64,000 nucleotides of DNA from Bradyrhizobium iriomotense (GTDB lineage: Bacteria > Pseudomonadota > Alphaproteobacteria > Rhizobiales > Xanthobacteraceae), in NCBI RefSeq assembly GCF_030160715.1, contig NZ_BSOW01000009.1:211748-275747 (forward strand), in the 5' to 3' direction. Below are positions 26,776 through 34,754 of the stretch, in pieces; the stretch's first letter is position 1; each line of letters starts with the position of its first letter. Under the pieces are notes generated by a model that made no database searches, was not told the origin of the DNA, and was given only the letters and a program-made list of their open reading frames with translations. A program made the translations under genes and the position numbers.

Positions 26776-27078
26776 GTGAGCAACCTCGCAAGGATTGAAC
26801 GCGATCCGAACTACCAGGAGCTCGTGCGCCGACGTTCGTCGCTGGGCTGGATGCTGTCGCTGATCATGCTTGTCGTCTATTTCGGCTTCATCCTGCTGGT
26901 AGCCTATGCACCCAAGTTCCTGGGCATTCCGCTCGGCAGCGGCGTGACGACGATCGGCATTCCGATCGGATTGTCCGTCATCGTGCTCGCCTTTGTGCTG
27001 ACGGGCCTTTACGTGCGCCAGGCGAATTCCAGCTACGACGTACTCGTTCGCAAGATCGTCGAGGAGAACCGCTCATGA
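26776..27078 (+). CDS. DUF485 membrane protein, partner of the acetate symporter
   Basis: A 100-residue protein with two membrane segments (about 25-48 and 62-85), as in the YjcH/DUF485 family. [23 protein letters not shown] is the family's typical amphipathic start. It begins at GTG, 8 nt after CAGGGA, and overlaps the actP start by 4 bp (ATGA). The family is nearly always encoded directly before ActP-type symporters, and its exact role is unknown. Confidence 0.92.
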   Translation: MSNLARIERDPNYQELVRRRSSLGWMLSLIMLVVYFGFILLVAYAPKFLGIPLGSGVTTIGIPIGLSVIVLAFVLTGLYVRQANSSYDVLVRKIVEENRS

Positions 27079-28766
27079 AGAAGTTCTCCTGGTTAGTGGT
27101 GGTGCTGCTCGCAGGCATGCCCACCCTCGCACTCGCCGCGGGCACCATCGATGGCGGCTCCAAGCAGGCGACCAACTGGTCGGCGATCGGCATGTTCATA
27201 GGCTTCGTCGCCTTGACGCTCGTCATCACCTATTGGGCCGCAAAACGGACCGCGTCGGCTGCGGACTTCTATTCGGCCGGCGGGGGAATCACCGGCTTCC
27301 AGAACGGCCTTGCGATCGCCGGGGACTACATGTCTGCGGCCTCCTTTCTCGGCATCTCGGGCCTGGTCTACACGTCCGGCTACGATGGCCTGATCTATTC
27401 GGTCGGCTGGCTCGTGGGTTGGCCGATCGTTACGTTTCTGATCGCCGAGCAGCTGCGCAACCTTGGCAAGTTCACCTTCGCCGACGTCACGTCGTTCCGG
27501 CTCGGGCAAACCGACATCCGCATCCTGGCGGCGTGCGGTTCGCTGGTGACCGTTGCGTTCTATCTGATTGCCCAGATGGTCGGGGCCGGGAAGCTGATCC
27601 AGCTGCTGTTCGGCCTCGATTACTGGATCGCGGTCGTCCTGGTCGGCGGCCTGATGATGATCTACGTGACCTTCGGGGGAATGAAGGCAACGACCTGGGT
27701 GCAGATCATCAAGGCCGTGTTGCTGCTCTCGGGCGCGACGTTCATGGCCGGAGCGGTTCTCTACAAGTTCGGATTTAGTCCGGAAGCATTGTTCGCCAAG
27801 GCAACCGAGGTGCATCCCAAGAAGATCGCGATCATGGAGCCGGGCAGCCTCATTTCCAATCCGCTGTCGGCGATCTCGCTTGGCCTGGCGCTGATGTTTG
27901 GAACGGCGGGCCTGCCGCATATCCTGATGCGCTTCTTCACGGTGAAGGACGCTCAAGCCGCCCGCAAGTCGGTGTTCTACGCCACGGGCTTCATCGGCTA
28001 TTTCTACATTCTGACCTTTATCATCGGCTTTGGCGCGATCACGCTGGTTTCCACCGATGCGGCGTTCCTCGACGGCGCCATCCTGGAGAAGACCAAGAGC
28101 GGGATCGCGGCGATCAAGGGCGGCTCCAACATGGCCGCCATTCATCTCGCGAACGCTGTCGGCGGCAACCTGTTCCTGGGCTTCATCTCGGCCGTTGCCT
28201 TCGCCACCATCCTGGCCGTGGTGTCCGGATTGGCCTTGGCCGGAGCGTCATCCATCAGCCACGACCTCTATAGCATGGTGATCAAGGGAGGGACGGCCAA
28301 TGAGCAGGACGAGATCCGCGTCTCGAAGATTGCGACGCTGGTCCTGGGCGTGCTCGCGATCTTCCTGGGCATCGTGTTCGAGAACCAGAACGTCGCGTTC
28401 ATGGTCGGCCTCGCATTCGCCATCGCCGCCTCCTGCAATTTTCCCGTGCTCGTGATGTCGATCTTCTGGCGAGGCCTGACGACGCGGGGGGCGCTGATCG
28501 GCGGTTTCCTTGGCCTCGTCAGCGCCGTGGTCGGCGTGGTGCTTTCGCCAGCCGTGTGGGAAGTGACGCTGGGCTATGCCAAGGGCTCGGCGCCGATCAA
28601 GCTGGACAATCCGGCCCTGTTCTCGATGGCGCTCGCCTTTGCCGGCATCTGGCTGTTCTCGGTCCTCGATCGCAGCAAGCGCGCCGCTGTCGACCGCGAG
28701 GGCTTTGACGCGCAATATATCCGGAGCCAGACCGGTATCGGAGCGGCTGCCGCAACGACGCACTAG
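27075..28766 (+). CDS. actP: Cation/acetate symporter (ActP, solute:sodium symporter family)
   Basis: A 563-residue permease with an N-terminal signal-like segment and about 13 membrane helices. [36 protein letters not shown] is the sodium-site region of the SSS family, and [21 protein letters not shown] is typical of ActP. It imports acetate and perhaps glyoxylate or other short carboxylates with a cation. It overlaps the DUF485 gene, and the CNB-CBS-DUF294 regulator and an exonuclease follow, an association known for SSS/DUF485 operons. Confidence 0.93.
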   Translation: MKKFSWLVVVLLAGMPTLALAAGTIDGGSKQATNWSAIGMFIGFVALTLVITYWAAKRTASAADFYSAGGGITGFQNGLAIAGDYMSAASFLGISGLVYTSGYDGLIYSVGWLVGWPIVTFLIAEQLRNLGKFTFADVTSFRLGQTDIRILAACGSLVTVAFYLIAQMVGAGKLIQLLFGLDYWIAVVLVGGLMMIYVTFGGMKATTWVQIIKAVLLLSGATFMAGAVLYKFGFSPEALFAKATEVHPKKIAIMEPGSLISNPLSAISLGLALMFGTAGLPHILMRFFTVKDAQAARKSVFYATGFIGYFYILTFIIGFGAITLVSTDAAFLDGAILEKTKSGIAAIKGGSNMAAIHLANAVGGNLFLGFISAVAFATILAVVSGLALAGASSISHDLYSMVIKGGTANEQDEIRVSKIATLVLGVLAIFLGIVFENQNVAFMVGLAFAIAASCNFPVLVMSIFWRGLTTRGALIGGFLGLVSAVVGVVLSPAVWEVTLGYAKGSAPIKLDNPALFSMALAFAGIWLFSVLDRSKRAAVDREGFDAQYIRSQTGIGAAAATTH

Positions 28767-28878
28767 AACCGGGTTTGCGGAACACGGCTTTGGCACCGGC
28801 CGGGTCGATGGACCAGCCGGTGCCTTGCTTCATTGTCGCCGTCCGGTCCTGGATCGTCCACGTCTTCGGAACGCCGAG

Positions 28879-30681
28879 ATGCCCAAGGCATTCGACATCA
28901 GCAACCCGCCGTTCGATCGTCTGGCGTCGAACGAAGCCGAAACGCTACGGGCCTCGCTCGATGTCGCCTACTTCCGTCCGGGCGAAGCAATCATCGGCAG
29001 GGATGCTCCGGTGGATGCTCTCTATGTCGTCATCAAGGGCACGGTCGAGGAGCGGGATGAGGCCGGTCTGCTCGCCCTGCTCGGTCCAAAGGACACCTTC
29101 GACAGCCGTGCGCTTGTCCACGATCAGAGCGGGCATGCATTTGTCGCCCGCGACGAGACGCTTTGCTACCTGATCCCCAGGAAGACCGCCCTTGCGCTGA
29201 TCAAGGCGAATGCGCGCTTTGCCGCGTTCTTCTACCGCGAAATTTCGCAGAAGCTGGATGAGCTTGCAAACGATGAGGAGGCCAGGCGCTACGGCTCGCT
29301 CATGAACGCAAAGGTCAGCGAACTGTTCCTGCATGCGCCGTCGTTTATTGCCGCAAGCGACACGATCGAGGCCGCCGGTCACCGGATGCGCGAGATCGGC
29401 AGCAATGCACTGTTCGTCCGCGACGGTGAGCGGATCGGCATCGTCACCGGAATGAATCTGTCCAAGGCGGTGGTGTTGCGGCGTCAGTCGATCCAGACGC
29501 CGGTACGGGAGCTGGCGAATTTCGACATCGTGTCCGTGCGGCCCGACGATTTCGTCTCCTCGGCTCTCCTGCTCATGACGAAACACAACAAGCGGCGCCT
29601 CGCAGTTCACGATGGCGAACGGTTCGTCGGTATCCTTGAGGAAATCGACCTCCTGGGCTTTCTGGCAGGGAGCGCTCAGGTCATTGCCGGCCGCATCGAT
29701 CGGGCATCAAGCGAGCAGGATCTGGCGATTGCTGCGCGCCAGATCGAAGCGCAAGTACGGTTGCTCCGGCGGCAGGGCGTCAAGGTGGAGGTGATTGCAG
29801 AGATCGTCTGCGACCTCAACCGGCGCCTGATGTCCCGGCTGTTCGAGATGGTCGCACCGGCCGAGTTGCGCACCAGCAGTTGCCTGATCGCGATGGGAAG
29901 TGAAGGGCGCGGCGAGCAGACCGTGCGCACCGACCAGGACAATGGCCTCATCCTCGAAGGCCCGATCGAAAGCGATGCGCTGGAATTGTTCCGGAACGAA
30001 TTCTCGGGTGCCCTGGAGCGTTTCGGCTTTCCGCCCTGTCCCGGCAACATCATGGTGAGCAATCCGGCATGGTCCAAGCCGCTCTCGGACTATCTTGCGG
30101 ATTTCCGCCGCTGGATCGCGATCCCCGACCAGGCCGCGCATATGAACGTGGCCATCATCTATGACGCGCAAGCGTTTGCCGGCAACGACCAATTGCTGGG
30201 CAAGGCTAAGACGGCGTTGATCGACCTGATCCGGGGCGAGCAGGCGTTCCTGGCGCATTTCGCGCGCGCCATCGACGCCTTCGAAACGCCGATCGGCCTC
30301 TTCAACAACCTCATCACATCCGAGGGCAGCGGAGACGCGCTTGACCTCAAGAAGGGCGGCATCTTTCCCATCGTCCACGGCGTTCGCAGTCTGGCCCTGG
30401 AGCAGGGCCTGCGCGAGACGTCCACCGACAAGCGGATATCGCGACTCTGCGATCTCGGAGTATTGCGGACCGACTTTGGTCGCGACTTGAAGCAGGCTTT
30501 CCGATTCATGCTGATGCTGCGGATCGACGGACAACTGGCCGCGTCCGCCGGCACGTCGGGCACTCTGGTCAGGCCGGCGCATTTGTCGAGCATGGAACGT
30601 CATCTGCTGCGCGATGCGCTCCAGGTGGTGAAACAGTTTCGCGACATTGTCCGTCACCACTTCAAGCTCGGCATGTTCTAA
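28879..30681 (+). CDS. CNB-CBS-DUF294 putative nucleotidyltransferase, likely regulator of the symporter operon
   Basis: A 600-residue cytosolic protein. A cyclic-nucleotide-binding-type fold covers about 10-125 (YFRPGEAIIGRDAPVDALYVVIKG). Two CBS domains lie at about 150-265 (ELFLHAPSFIAASDTIEAAGHRM). The DUF294 nucleotidyltransferase-like domain has IAMGSEGRGEQTVRTDQDNGLI, where GSxxR and DxD are the expected catalytic residues. A C-terminal helical DUF294_C domain follows. The layout resembles PII-uridylyltransferase-like regulators that sense nucleotides. It starts at the ATG 112 bp after actP; the frame is open further upstream inside actP. Confidence 0.9.
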   Translation: MPKAFDISNPPFDRLASNEAETLRASLDVAYFRPGEAIIGRDAPVDALYVVIKGTVEERDEAGLLALLGPKDTFDSRALVHDQSGHAFVARDETLCYLIPRKTALALIKANARFAAFFYREISQKLDELANDEEARRYGSLMNAKVSELFLHAPSFIAASDTIEAAGHRMREIGSNALFVRDGERIGIVTGMNLSKAVVLRRQSIQTPVRELANFDIVSVRPDDFVSSALLLMTKHNKRRLAVHDGERFVGILEEIDLLGFLAGSAQVIAGRIDRASSEQDLAIAARQIEAQVRLLRRQGVKVEVIAEIVCDLNRRLMSRLFEMVAPAELRTSSCLIAMGSEGRGEQTVRTDQDNGLILEGPIESDALELFRNEFSGALERFGFPPCPGNIMVSNPAWSKPLSDYLADFRRWIAIPDQAAHMNVAIIYDAQAFAGNDQLLGKAKTALIDLIRGEQAFLAHFARAIDAFETPIGLFNNLITSEGSGDALDLKKGGIFPIVHGVRSLALEQGLRETSTDKRISRLCDLGVLRTDFGRDLKQAFRFMLMLRIDGQLAASAGTSGTLVRPAHLSSMERHLLRDALQVVKQFRDIVRHHFKLGMF

Positions 30682-30682
30682 A

Positions 30683-31354
30683 ATGCTGCCCCGTGTTCTC
30701 AAGCGATTGCTTCACCAGGCGACCCTGAGCAATCAGTCGTTCCGGTTCATGTTCGATCGTCCGCCGGACGACGACGTCGTCGTCATCGATTGCGAGACGA
30801 CCGGTCTCAACGTGCGGACGGACGACGTTGTCACCATTGCCGCAATCAAGATCCGCGGCAATCGGATCTTGACCAGCGAGCATTTCGAAGCGGTCGTACA
30901 CCCCGACAGCGAGATGGGGGCGGAAGCAATCAAGATCCACCGCCTGCGTCAATCCGACGTGGAAGCGGCGCCGATCGTATGGAAGGTGCTGCCGAGCTTT
31001 CTGCGATTCATCGGCGCGCGCCCCCTGATCGGCTATTATGTCGACTTCGACATCGCCATGCTGGACAAGTACATCCTTCCGCTGGTGGGTATCGAGCTGC
31101 CGAACGAGCGCATCGAAATTTCACGGCTTTACTACGAGCGCAAATATGGCGACGCGCCCCCCAACACGTCCATCGATCTCTCCTTCGCTGCGATCCTCCG
31201 GGACCTGGATATTCCCGCCCTTGCGCAGCATGATGCGTTCGACGATGCGTTGATGACTGCGATGATGTTCGTCCAGCTGCGCGATCTGGCCGAACGCGGC
31301 GTGCGCATTGCGCGGCAACGCACCAGCCCGGTTTTCAATCCAACCGGCGCATGA
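30683..31354 (+). CDS. DnaQ-like 3'-5' exonuclease (DEDDh family)
   Basis: A 223-residue protein. Exo I is VVVIDCETTGLNVRTDDVVT (Asp and Glu), Exo II is LIGYYVDFDIAMLDKYI (Asp), and Exo III is HDAFDDALMT (His and Asp), so all DEDDh residues are present. Such stand-alone proteins degrade single-stranded DNA or RNA 3' ends. The start ATG lies one base after the DUF294 stop, so the two are coupled. The physiological link between exonuclease, DUF294 protein and acetate symporter is not explained by sequence, although the linkage is recurrent in proteobacteria. Confidence 0.9.
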   Translation: MLPRVLKRLLHQATLSNQSFRFMFDRPPDDDVVVIDCETTGLNVRTDDVVTIAAIKIRGNRILTSEHFEAVVHPDSEMGAEAIKIHRLRQSDVEAAPIVWKVLPSFLRFIGARPLIGYYVDFDIAMLDKYILPLVGIELPNERIEISRLYYERKYGDAPPNTSIDLSFAAILRDLDIPALAQHDAFDDALMTAMMFVQLRDLAERGVRIARQRTSPVFNPTGA

Positions 31355-31391
31355 TCGAGGTCCAGGACGGGCTGCCGGCCTCCATCAGATT

Positions 31392-32189
31392 TCAGCGCGT
31401 GCCGGGACGATCCCCACAGGCAACGATGTCCCAGGGGGATTTTCGATCCGCTACCTCCGGCGGGGAGAACACCGCGAGGTATCCGCCGTCCCCTGCGAGC
31501 TTGTATGTGGCCACCGCGCGATAGCCGACGGCGGCCAGTTCGCAGCGCAAGAGCTCAATTGGCGTGCCGTGCTTCTGCGTCGGAAGCTCAAGGTCGACAA
31601 TTCCGACCCGCGCACCCGGCTTCAATGCAGGCGTGAGGTTGTAGAGGAAGGCATAGGGATCGGCTATCTCGTGATACATGTGCACAAGGATTGCGGCATC
31701 GAGCGACGAAGCGGGCAGGCGTGGGTCGTGCGGTTCACCAAGCGCAAATCTGACGTTCGTCAATTTCAGAAGTTCCGTTCTCCTGGCGAGCTCGATGAGG
31801 TAATCCCGCCTGACGTCCTGGGCGACTACGGAGCCGGCGGGCCCGACGAGGTACGAAAGCCTGACCGTGTGGTAGCCACTGCCCGCGCCAATGTCGCCGA
31901 CCGTCATGCCCTGCTTCAATTCAAGGAGATGCGCGATTTGACCGGTCTCATCCAGGGCGTCGCGATGCTCTTCACCCGAGCGGCGTGGGCTGACAATCCG
32001 TGCAACGGGGCGCCGGGGTGAGGGAAACTCTTTTGCGGCGACTCCGGCAGCAGCCAGATAATCAATGTCGGCGGCGCATGCGCGAGTCGCGGCAAACGCC
32101 ACAAGTAGCGTCGCTGCACGGGCGAGTGCGATCACGGGCCCTGATGCCAACCGCGATCGTAGACGCGTACGCTTCCGGCGCGCAGGCAT
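31392..32189 (-). CDS. Exported class I SAM-dependent methyltransferase-fold protein
   Basis: A protein of about 265 residues. After a basic N-terminus a hydrophobic signal-like segment (ALARAATLLVAFAATRACAA) suggests export. The methyltransferase fold follows: GMTVGDIGAGSGYHTVRLSYLVGP is motif I (SAM glycine loop) and DAAILVHMYHEIADPYAFL is motif IV. Exported SAM-fold proteins of this type exist in rhizobia, although SAM in the periplasm is problematic, so an altered role is possible. The start is uncertain: an in-frame ATG 21 codons upstream would overlap the C13 peptidase gene. Confidence 0.75.
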   Translation of the reverse strand: MPARRKRTRLRSRLASGPVIALARAATLLVAFAATRACAADIDYLAAAGVAAKEFPSPRRPVARIVSPRRSGEEHRDALDETGQIAHLLELKQGMTVGDIGAGSGYHTVRLSYLVGPAGSVVAQDVRRDYLIELARRTELLKLTNVRFALGEPHDPRLPASSLDAAILVHMYHEIADPYAFLYNLTPALKPGARVGIVDLELPTQKHGTPIELLRCELAAVGYRAVATYKLAGDGGYLAVFSPPEVADRKSPWDIVACGDRPGTR

Positions 32190-32211
32190 TGGCCGCGAAC
32201 ATGAAGCTCGC

Positions 32212-32958
32212 TCAGGGACGCGCAATGAGCAGCGGCTCCACATTCGCGCCACCTGCGATGAGAGGATTGGACGGTTCGAAGCGCTCGCTCAACTCTCGCT
32301 TTCTGACGAGTGCGCGCGCAATGACAAAGGCGTCCTTGAGGCTTTTGGCTTGCCGGAGCGCGACATTGAAGAAGGCATCACCAAAATAGGTCCATTTGGC
32401 CTTGTCCTGGCAGCCGAACGACGAATGCTCGGCGTCTGCCGCGGTGATGACGAGTACATCGGGGCTCGCGAGGCGAGGGATGAAGACACCCGAATAGCAG
32501 GCCGAGATGACCACCACCTTGTGCCGCACGCCCGTCCGCGCCAGCATTTCGGCAAGAGTGGAGGGGGTGAGTGTTTGCATGAGCCGTCCCGCCTTGACGG
32601 CAAGCCCGTCAGGGGAGCCGTGGGAGGTGAGAATCAAGAACAGAACATCGTTCTCAGTGTCCAGGCCATTCGCGGCCGCCAGCAACGACTTGGCGAGCGC
32701 CTGGATCGTTGCACCTCCGCCAGTCCTGGAGTTGTACCGCACATCGATGGAGCCAGTTCCGAAACGGCCCGCTACGATCTCGGCTGCCCCGGTCGCCTCG
32801 CGTCTGAACACGCCTTGATCGCCGTAAAGTCCGAAGGACACCACGCTCACTTTGCGCCCATCCTCAGCGGCATGCACGGAGGAAACCGACGGCAAGCCGA
32901 TCAAGACAAACGCGATCAGCAACACACCAAGCCACCTGCACCAAGCTTTTGAGGTCAT
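32212..32958 (-). CDS. Exported C13 (legumain-like) cysteine peptidase
   Basis: A 248-residue protein with a signal peptide (about 1-30, ending VHAAED). The caspase-hemoglobinase fold shows the catalytic His in LTSHGSPDG (H113) and Cys in VVISACYSG (C154), followed by LVITAADAEHSSFG, all typical of Peptidase_C13. Eukaryotic members are legumains and GPI transamidases; bacterial ones are poorly known exported proteases. It is divergent from the RiPP precursor gene, 191 bp away, and followed by the exported methyltransferase. It could act on the exported peptide, but only proximity suggests this. Confidence 0.85.
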   Translation of the reverse strand: MTSKAWCRWLGVLLIAFVLIGLPSVSSVHAAEDGRKVSVVSFGLYGDQGVFRREATGAAEIVAGRFGTGSIDVRYNSRTGGGATIQALAKSLLAAANGLDTENDVLFLILTSHGSPDGLAVKAGRLMQTLTPSTLAEMLARTGVRHKVVVISACYSGVFIPRLASPDVLVITAADAEHSSFGCQDKAKWTYFGDAFFNVALRQAKSLKDAFVIARALVRKRELSERFEPSNPLIAGGANVEPLLIARP

Positions 32959-33149
32959 GAAGAATCTCGTTCTGTGATCGCAGCCACACTATAGCAGCGC
33001 GATGCGGTTATTGCGGAACCACTTGAGATCGGACCGCAGATACATTGCCGCGGCAGCCGAAAACATATATGGTTTGGGAACGCTCAGCCGGTTGTTCGCG
33101 CCGGTGTTTCGTTTGACCTTTGAGTTGCGTCGCGAAAAGGAGCACGACC

Positions 33150-33404
33150 ATGTCGATTGTGACGGTGAAGGTCCTGGCGAGCCTCTTGCAGCTGCACGGG
33201 CCGGGCGCGACGATCCAGAGCGATCATCAGGGCATCAACGCGCTGCTGGGCGATCTGCGCGGGCAAGGTACCGGAGAAGTCACGGAAGTCGCTTTCAGAC
33301 GAGGCGGTTTTGCCAAAGGGGCGAATGCTGGCGCCTTTCGCCGGGCCGGATACGCTCCGGGAGTTGGCGCGTTCCGCAAAGGGGCGTTTGTCCGAGGGTA
33401 CTAG
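33150..33404 (+). CDS. RiPP precursor peptide with three aromatic-Arg repeats (triceptide candidate)
   Basis: An 84-residue peptide starting at ATG behind AAAAGGAGCACGACC. Residues 1-48 resemble a leader (VKVLASLLQLHG, INALLGDLRG). The C-terminal core holds three copies of F-R-[RK]-[GA]-[GA]-[FY]-x-[KPR]-G: FRRGGFAKG (49-57), FRRAGYAPG (63-71) and FRKGAFVRG (75-83), ending in Y84. That gives six aromatic-x-x tripeptides: FRR, FAK, FRR, YAP, FRK and FVR. This is the substrate pattern of three-residue cyclophane-forming radical SAM enzymes, and such an enzyme is encoded 39 bp downstream. The product would be a basic, Gly-rich, multi-cyclophane peptide. No dedicated exporter is adjacent. Confidence 0.85.
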   Translation: MSIVTVKVLASLLQLHGPGATIQSDHQGINALLGDLRGQGTGEVTEVAFRRGGFAKGANAGAFRRAGYAPGVGAFRKGAFVRGY

Positions 33405-33443
33405 GACCAGTCGCAGCTTCCTTTAGTCCATCTCGGTATAGGC

Positions 33444-34625
33444 ATGCCGGCTGACGATCCAGATCCTGCCGCCTTCCAAAACCAGCCGATCTCGCAGCTG
33501 CTTGTCAAGGTTGCAACGAGATGCAACATCGATTGCTCCTATTGCTACTGGTTCCGCGACGCGGCCGTTTATGACAAGCCGAAGCTCATGGGCGCCGAGG
33601 TGCTGGATCGGCTGCTGCAGCGCATAGAGGAGCACGTCGCCAAACACTCCCTGGTCGATTTCCCGATCATTCTGCATGGCGGAGAGCCGTTGCTGTGGGG
33701 TGTCGAGAATTTCCACCGCATGGCCGAAGCTTGCGAAGGCATATCGTCACGGACCGGCTGCGAACTACCCATCGCCGTGACCACCAACGGCGTGTTGATT
33801 GATGATGACTGGCTGAATTGCTTCGAGGCCCACGACATCTCGGTCGCAATCAGCCTGGATGGGCCGGCGCACATTCACGACGTTCATCGCCGAACGTTTC
33901 AGGGCACTGGCACGCACGCCGCGGTGGAGCGGGCCGCTCGCATGCTGGCATCACGCGACATCGGAACAATCGCTCTCGCAGTTTGCAATCCCGGTTACCC
34001 GCCGACAGACTATGTCGAGTTTTTCGCCGCGTGCGGAATTGCAAATTACGACATCATGATCCCGGATGCGACGGTGGATGAGCATCCGCCATCCATTGCC
34101 GCGTTCTACAACGGCCTGTTCAACCTCTGGCTCGAGGCCAACCGCGGCAAGCCAACGGTCAATATACGAATCATTTCTGACATGATCACCGCTCTGCTTG
34201 GCAGCAATTCGCCGACCGAGGGTGTGGGCTACAAACCGGTTGAACTTTGTACCATCATGACCGACGGTTCCGTGGAGGCCCACGATGTCCTGCGGATTGC
34301 GGGCGACGGCTTCACGCGAACGACCTTCAACATTTTCGAGCATGCGATCGACGAGGTGAGGAACGAGCCGCGCTGGAAAGCCGCGCGTGATGCTTCAATC
34401 AAGCTCTGCGACAAGTGCCGGCAGTGCAAGTTCATGGGCGCTTGTGGCGGCGGCTATCTTCCGCACCGTTTTTCCAAGAAGAACGGTTACGACAATCCGT
34501 CAGTCTATTGCGACGATCTCTATTCGATGTTCGAGAACATGCAATCCGTCCTGGAGAGCCACCTTTACGTCGCCAAGCCGGGCGGGGAACGCCTCAACGT
34601 TCGGGACGCGTTGCAGCGGGCCTAG
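33444..34625 (+). CDS. Radical SAM/SPASM peptide maturase, cyclophane-forming type (FxsB/GrrM/AmcB-like)
   Basis: A 393-residue enzyme. CNIDCSYC (C27, C31, C34) binds the radical SAM 4Fe-4S cluster, and HGGEPLLW is the conserved GGEP motif. The C-terminal SPASM/twitch region has cysteines at 269, 322, 325, 328, 334 and 356, with GGGYLPHRF and NGYDNPSVYC closely matching FxsB/GrrM-type maturases that crosslink aromatic side chains to a residue two positions on. It should modify the precursor encoded just upstream, generating cyclophanes at Phe/Tyr-x-x motifs. No peptide-binding RRE domain is apparent. From memory, databases name a similar pair AmcA/AmcB; the match needs confirmation. Confidence 0.92.
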   Translation: MPADDPDPAAFQNQPISQLLVKVATRCNIDCSYCYWFRDAAVYDKPKLMGAEVLDRLLQRIEEHVAKHSLVDFPIILHGGEPLLWGVENFHRMAEACEGISSRTGCELPIAVTTNGVLIDDDWLNCFEAHDISVAISLDGPAHIHDVHRRTFQGTGTHAAVERAARMLASRDIGTIALAVCNPGYPPTDYVEFFAACGIANYDIMIPDATVDEHPPSIAAFYNGLFNLWLEANRGKPTVNIRIISDMITALLGSNSPTEGVGYKPVELCTIMTDGSVEAHDVLRIAGDGFTRTTFNIFEHAIDEVRNEPRWKAARDASIKLCDKCRQCKFMGACGGGYLPHRFSKKNGYDNPSVYCDDLYSMFENMQSVLESHLYVAKPGGERLNVRDALQRA

Positions 34626-34754
34626 AGCATGATCCGGAAAAGTGCGAAGCGGCTTTCCCTCGCGACAAACGCGGAAACGCGTTTGCGCGGAGATCATGCG
34701 CAAACAATAACCTAAAGCGCGATGACGATTCATCCCAATCTCATCGCGCTTTAG
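34626..34754. repeat. Intergenic repeat element ending in a 14-bp palindrome
   Basis: It begins AGCATGATCCGGAAAAGTG, a sequence I recall as a dispersed intergenic repeat in Bradyrhizobium and relatives. It closes with perfect arms CTAAAGCGCGATGA (34712-34725) and TCATCGCGCTTTAG (34741-34754). The palindrome overlaps the stop codon of the caspase-like gene and lies after the radical SAM stop, so it could end both convergent transcripts. Confidence 0.65.

Noticed and set aside
33002..33454. 150-codon frame overlapping the RiPP precursor in another frame
   Set aside because: It has no ribosome site and is arginine-rich. The in-phase 84-residue precursor has a strong site and a repeat pattern.
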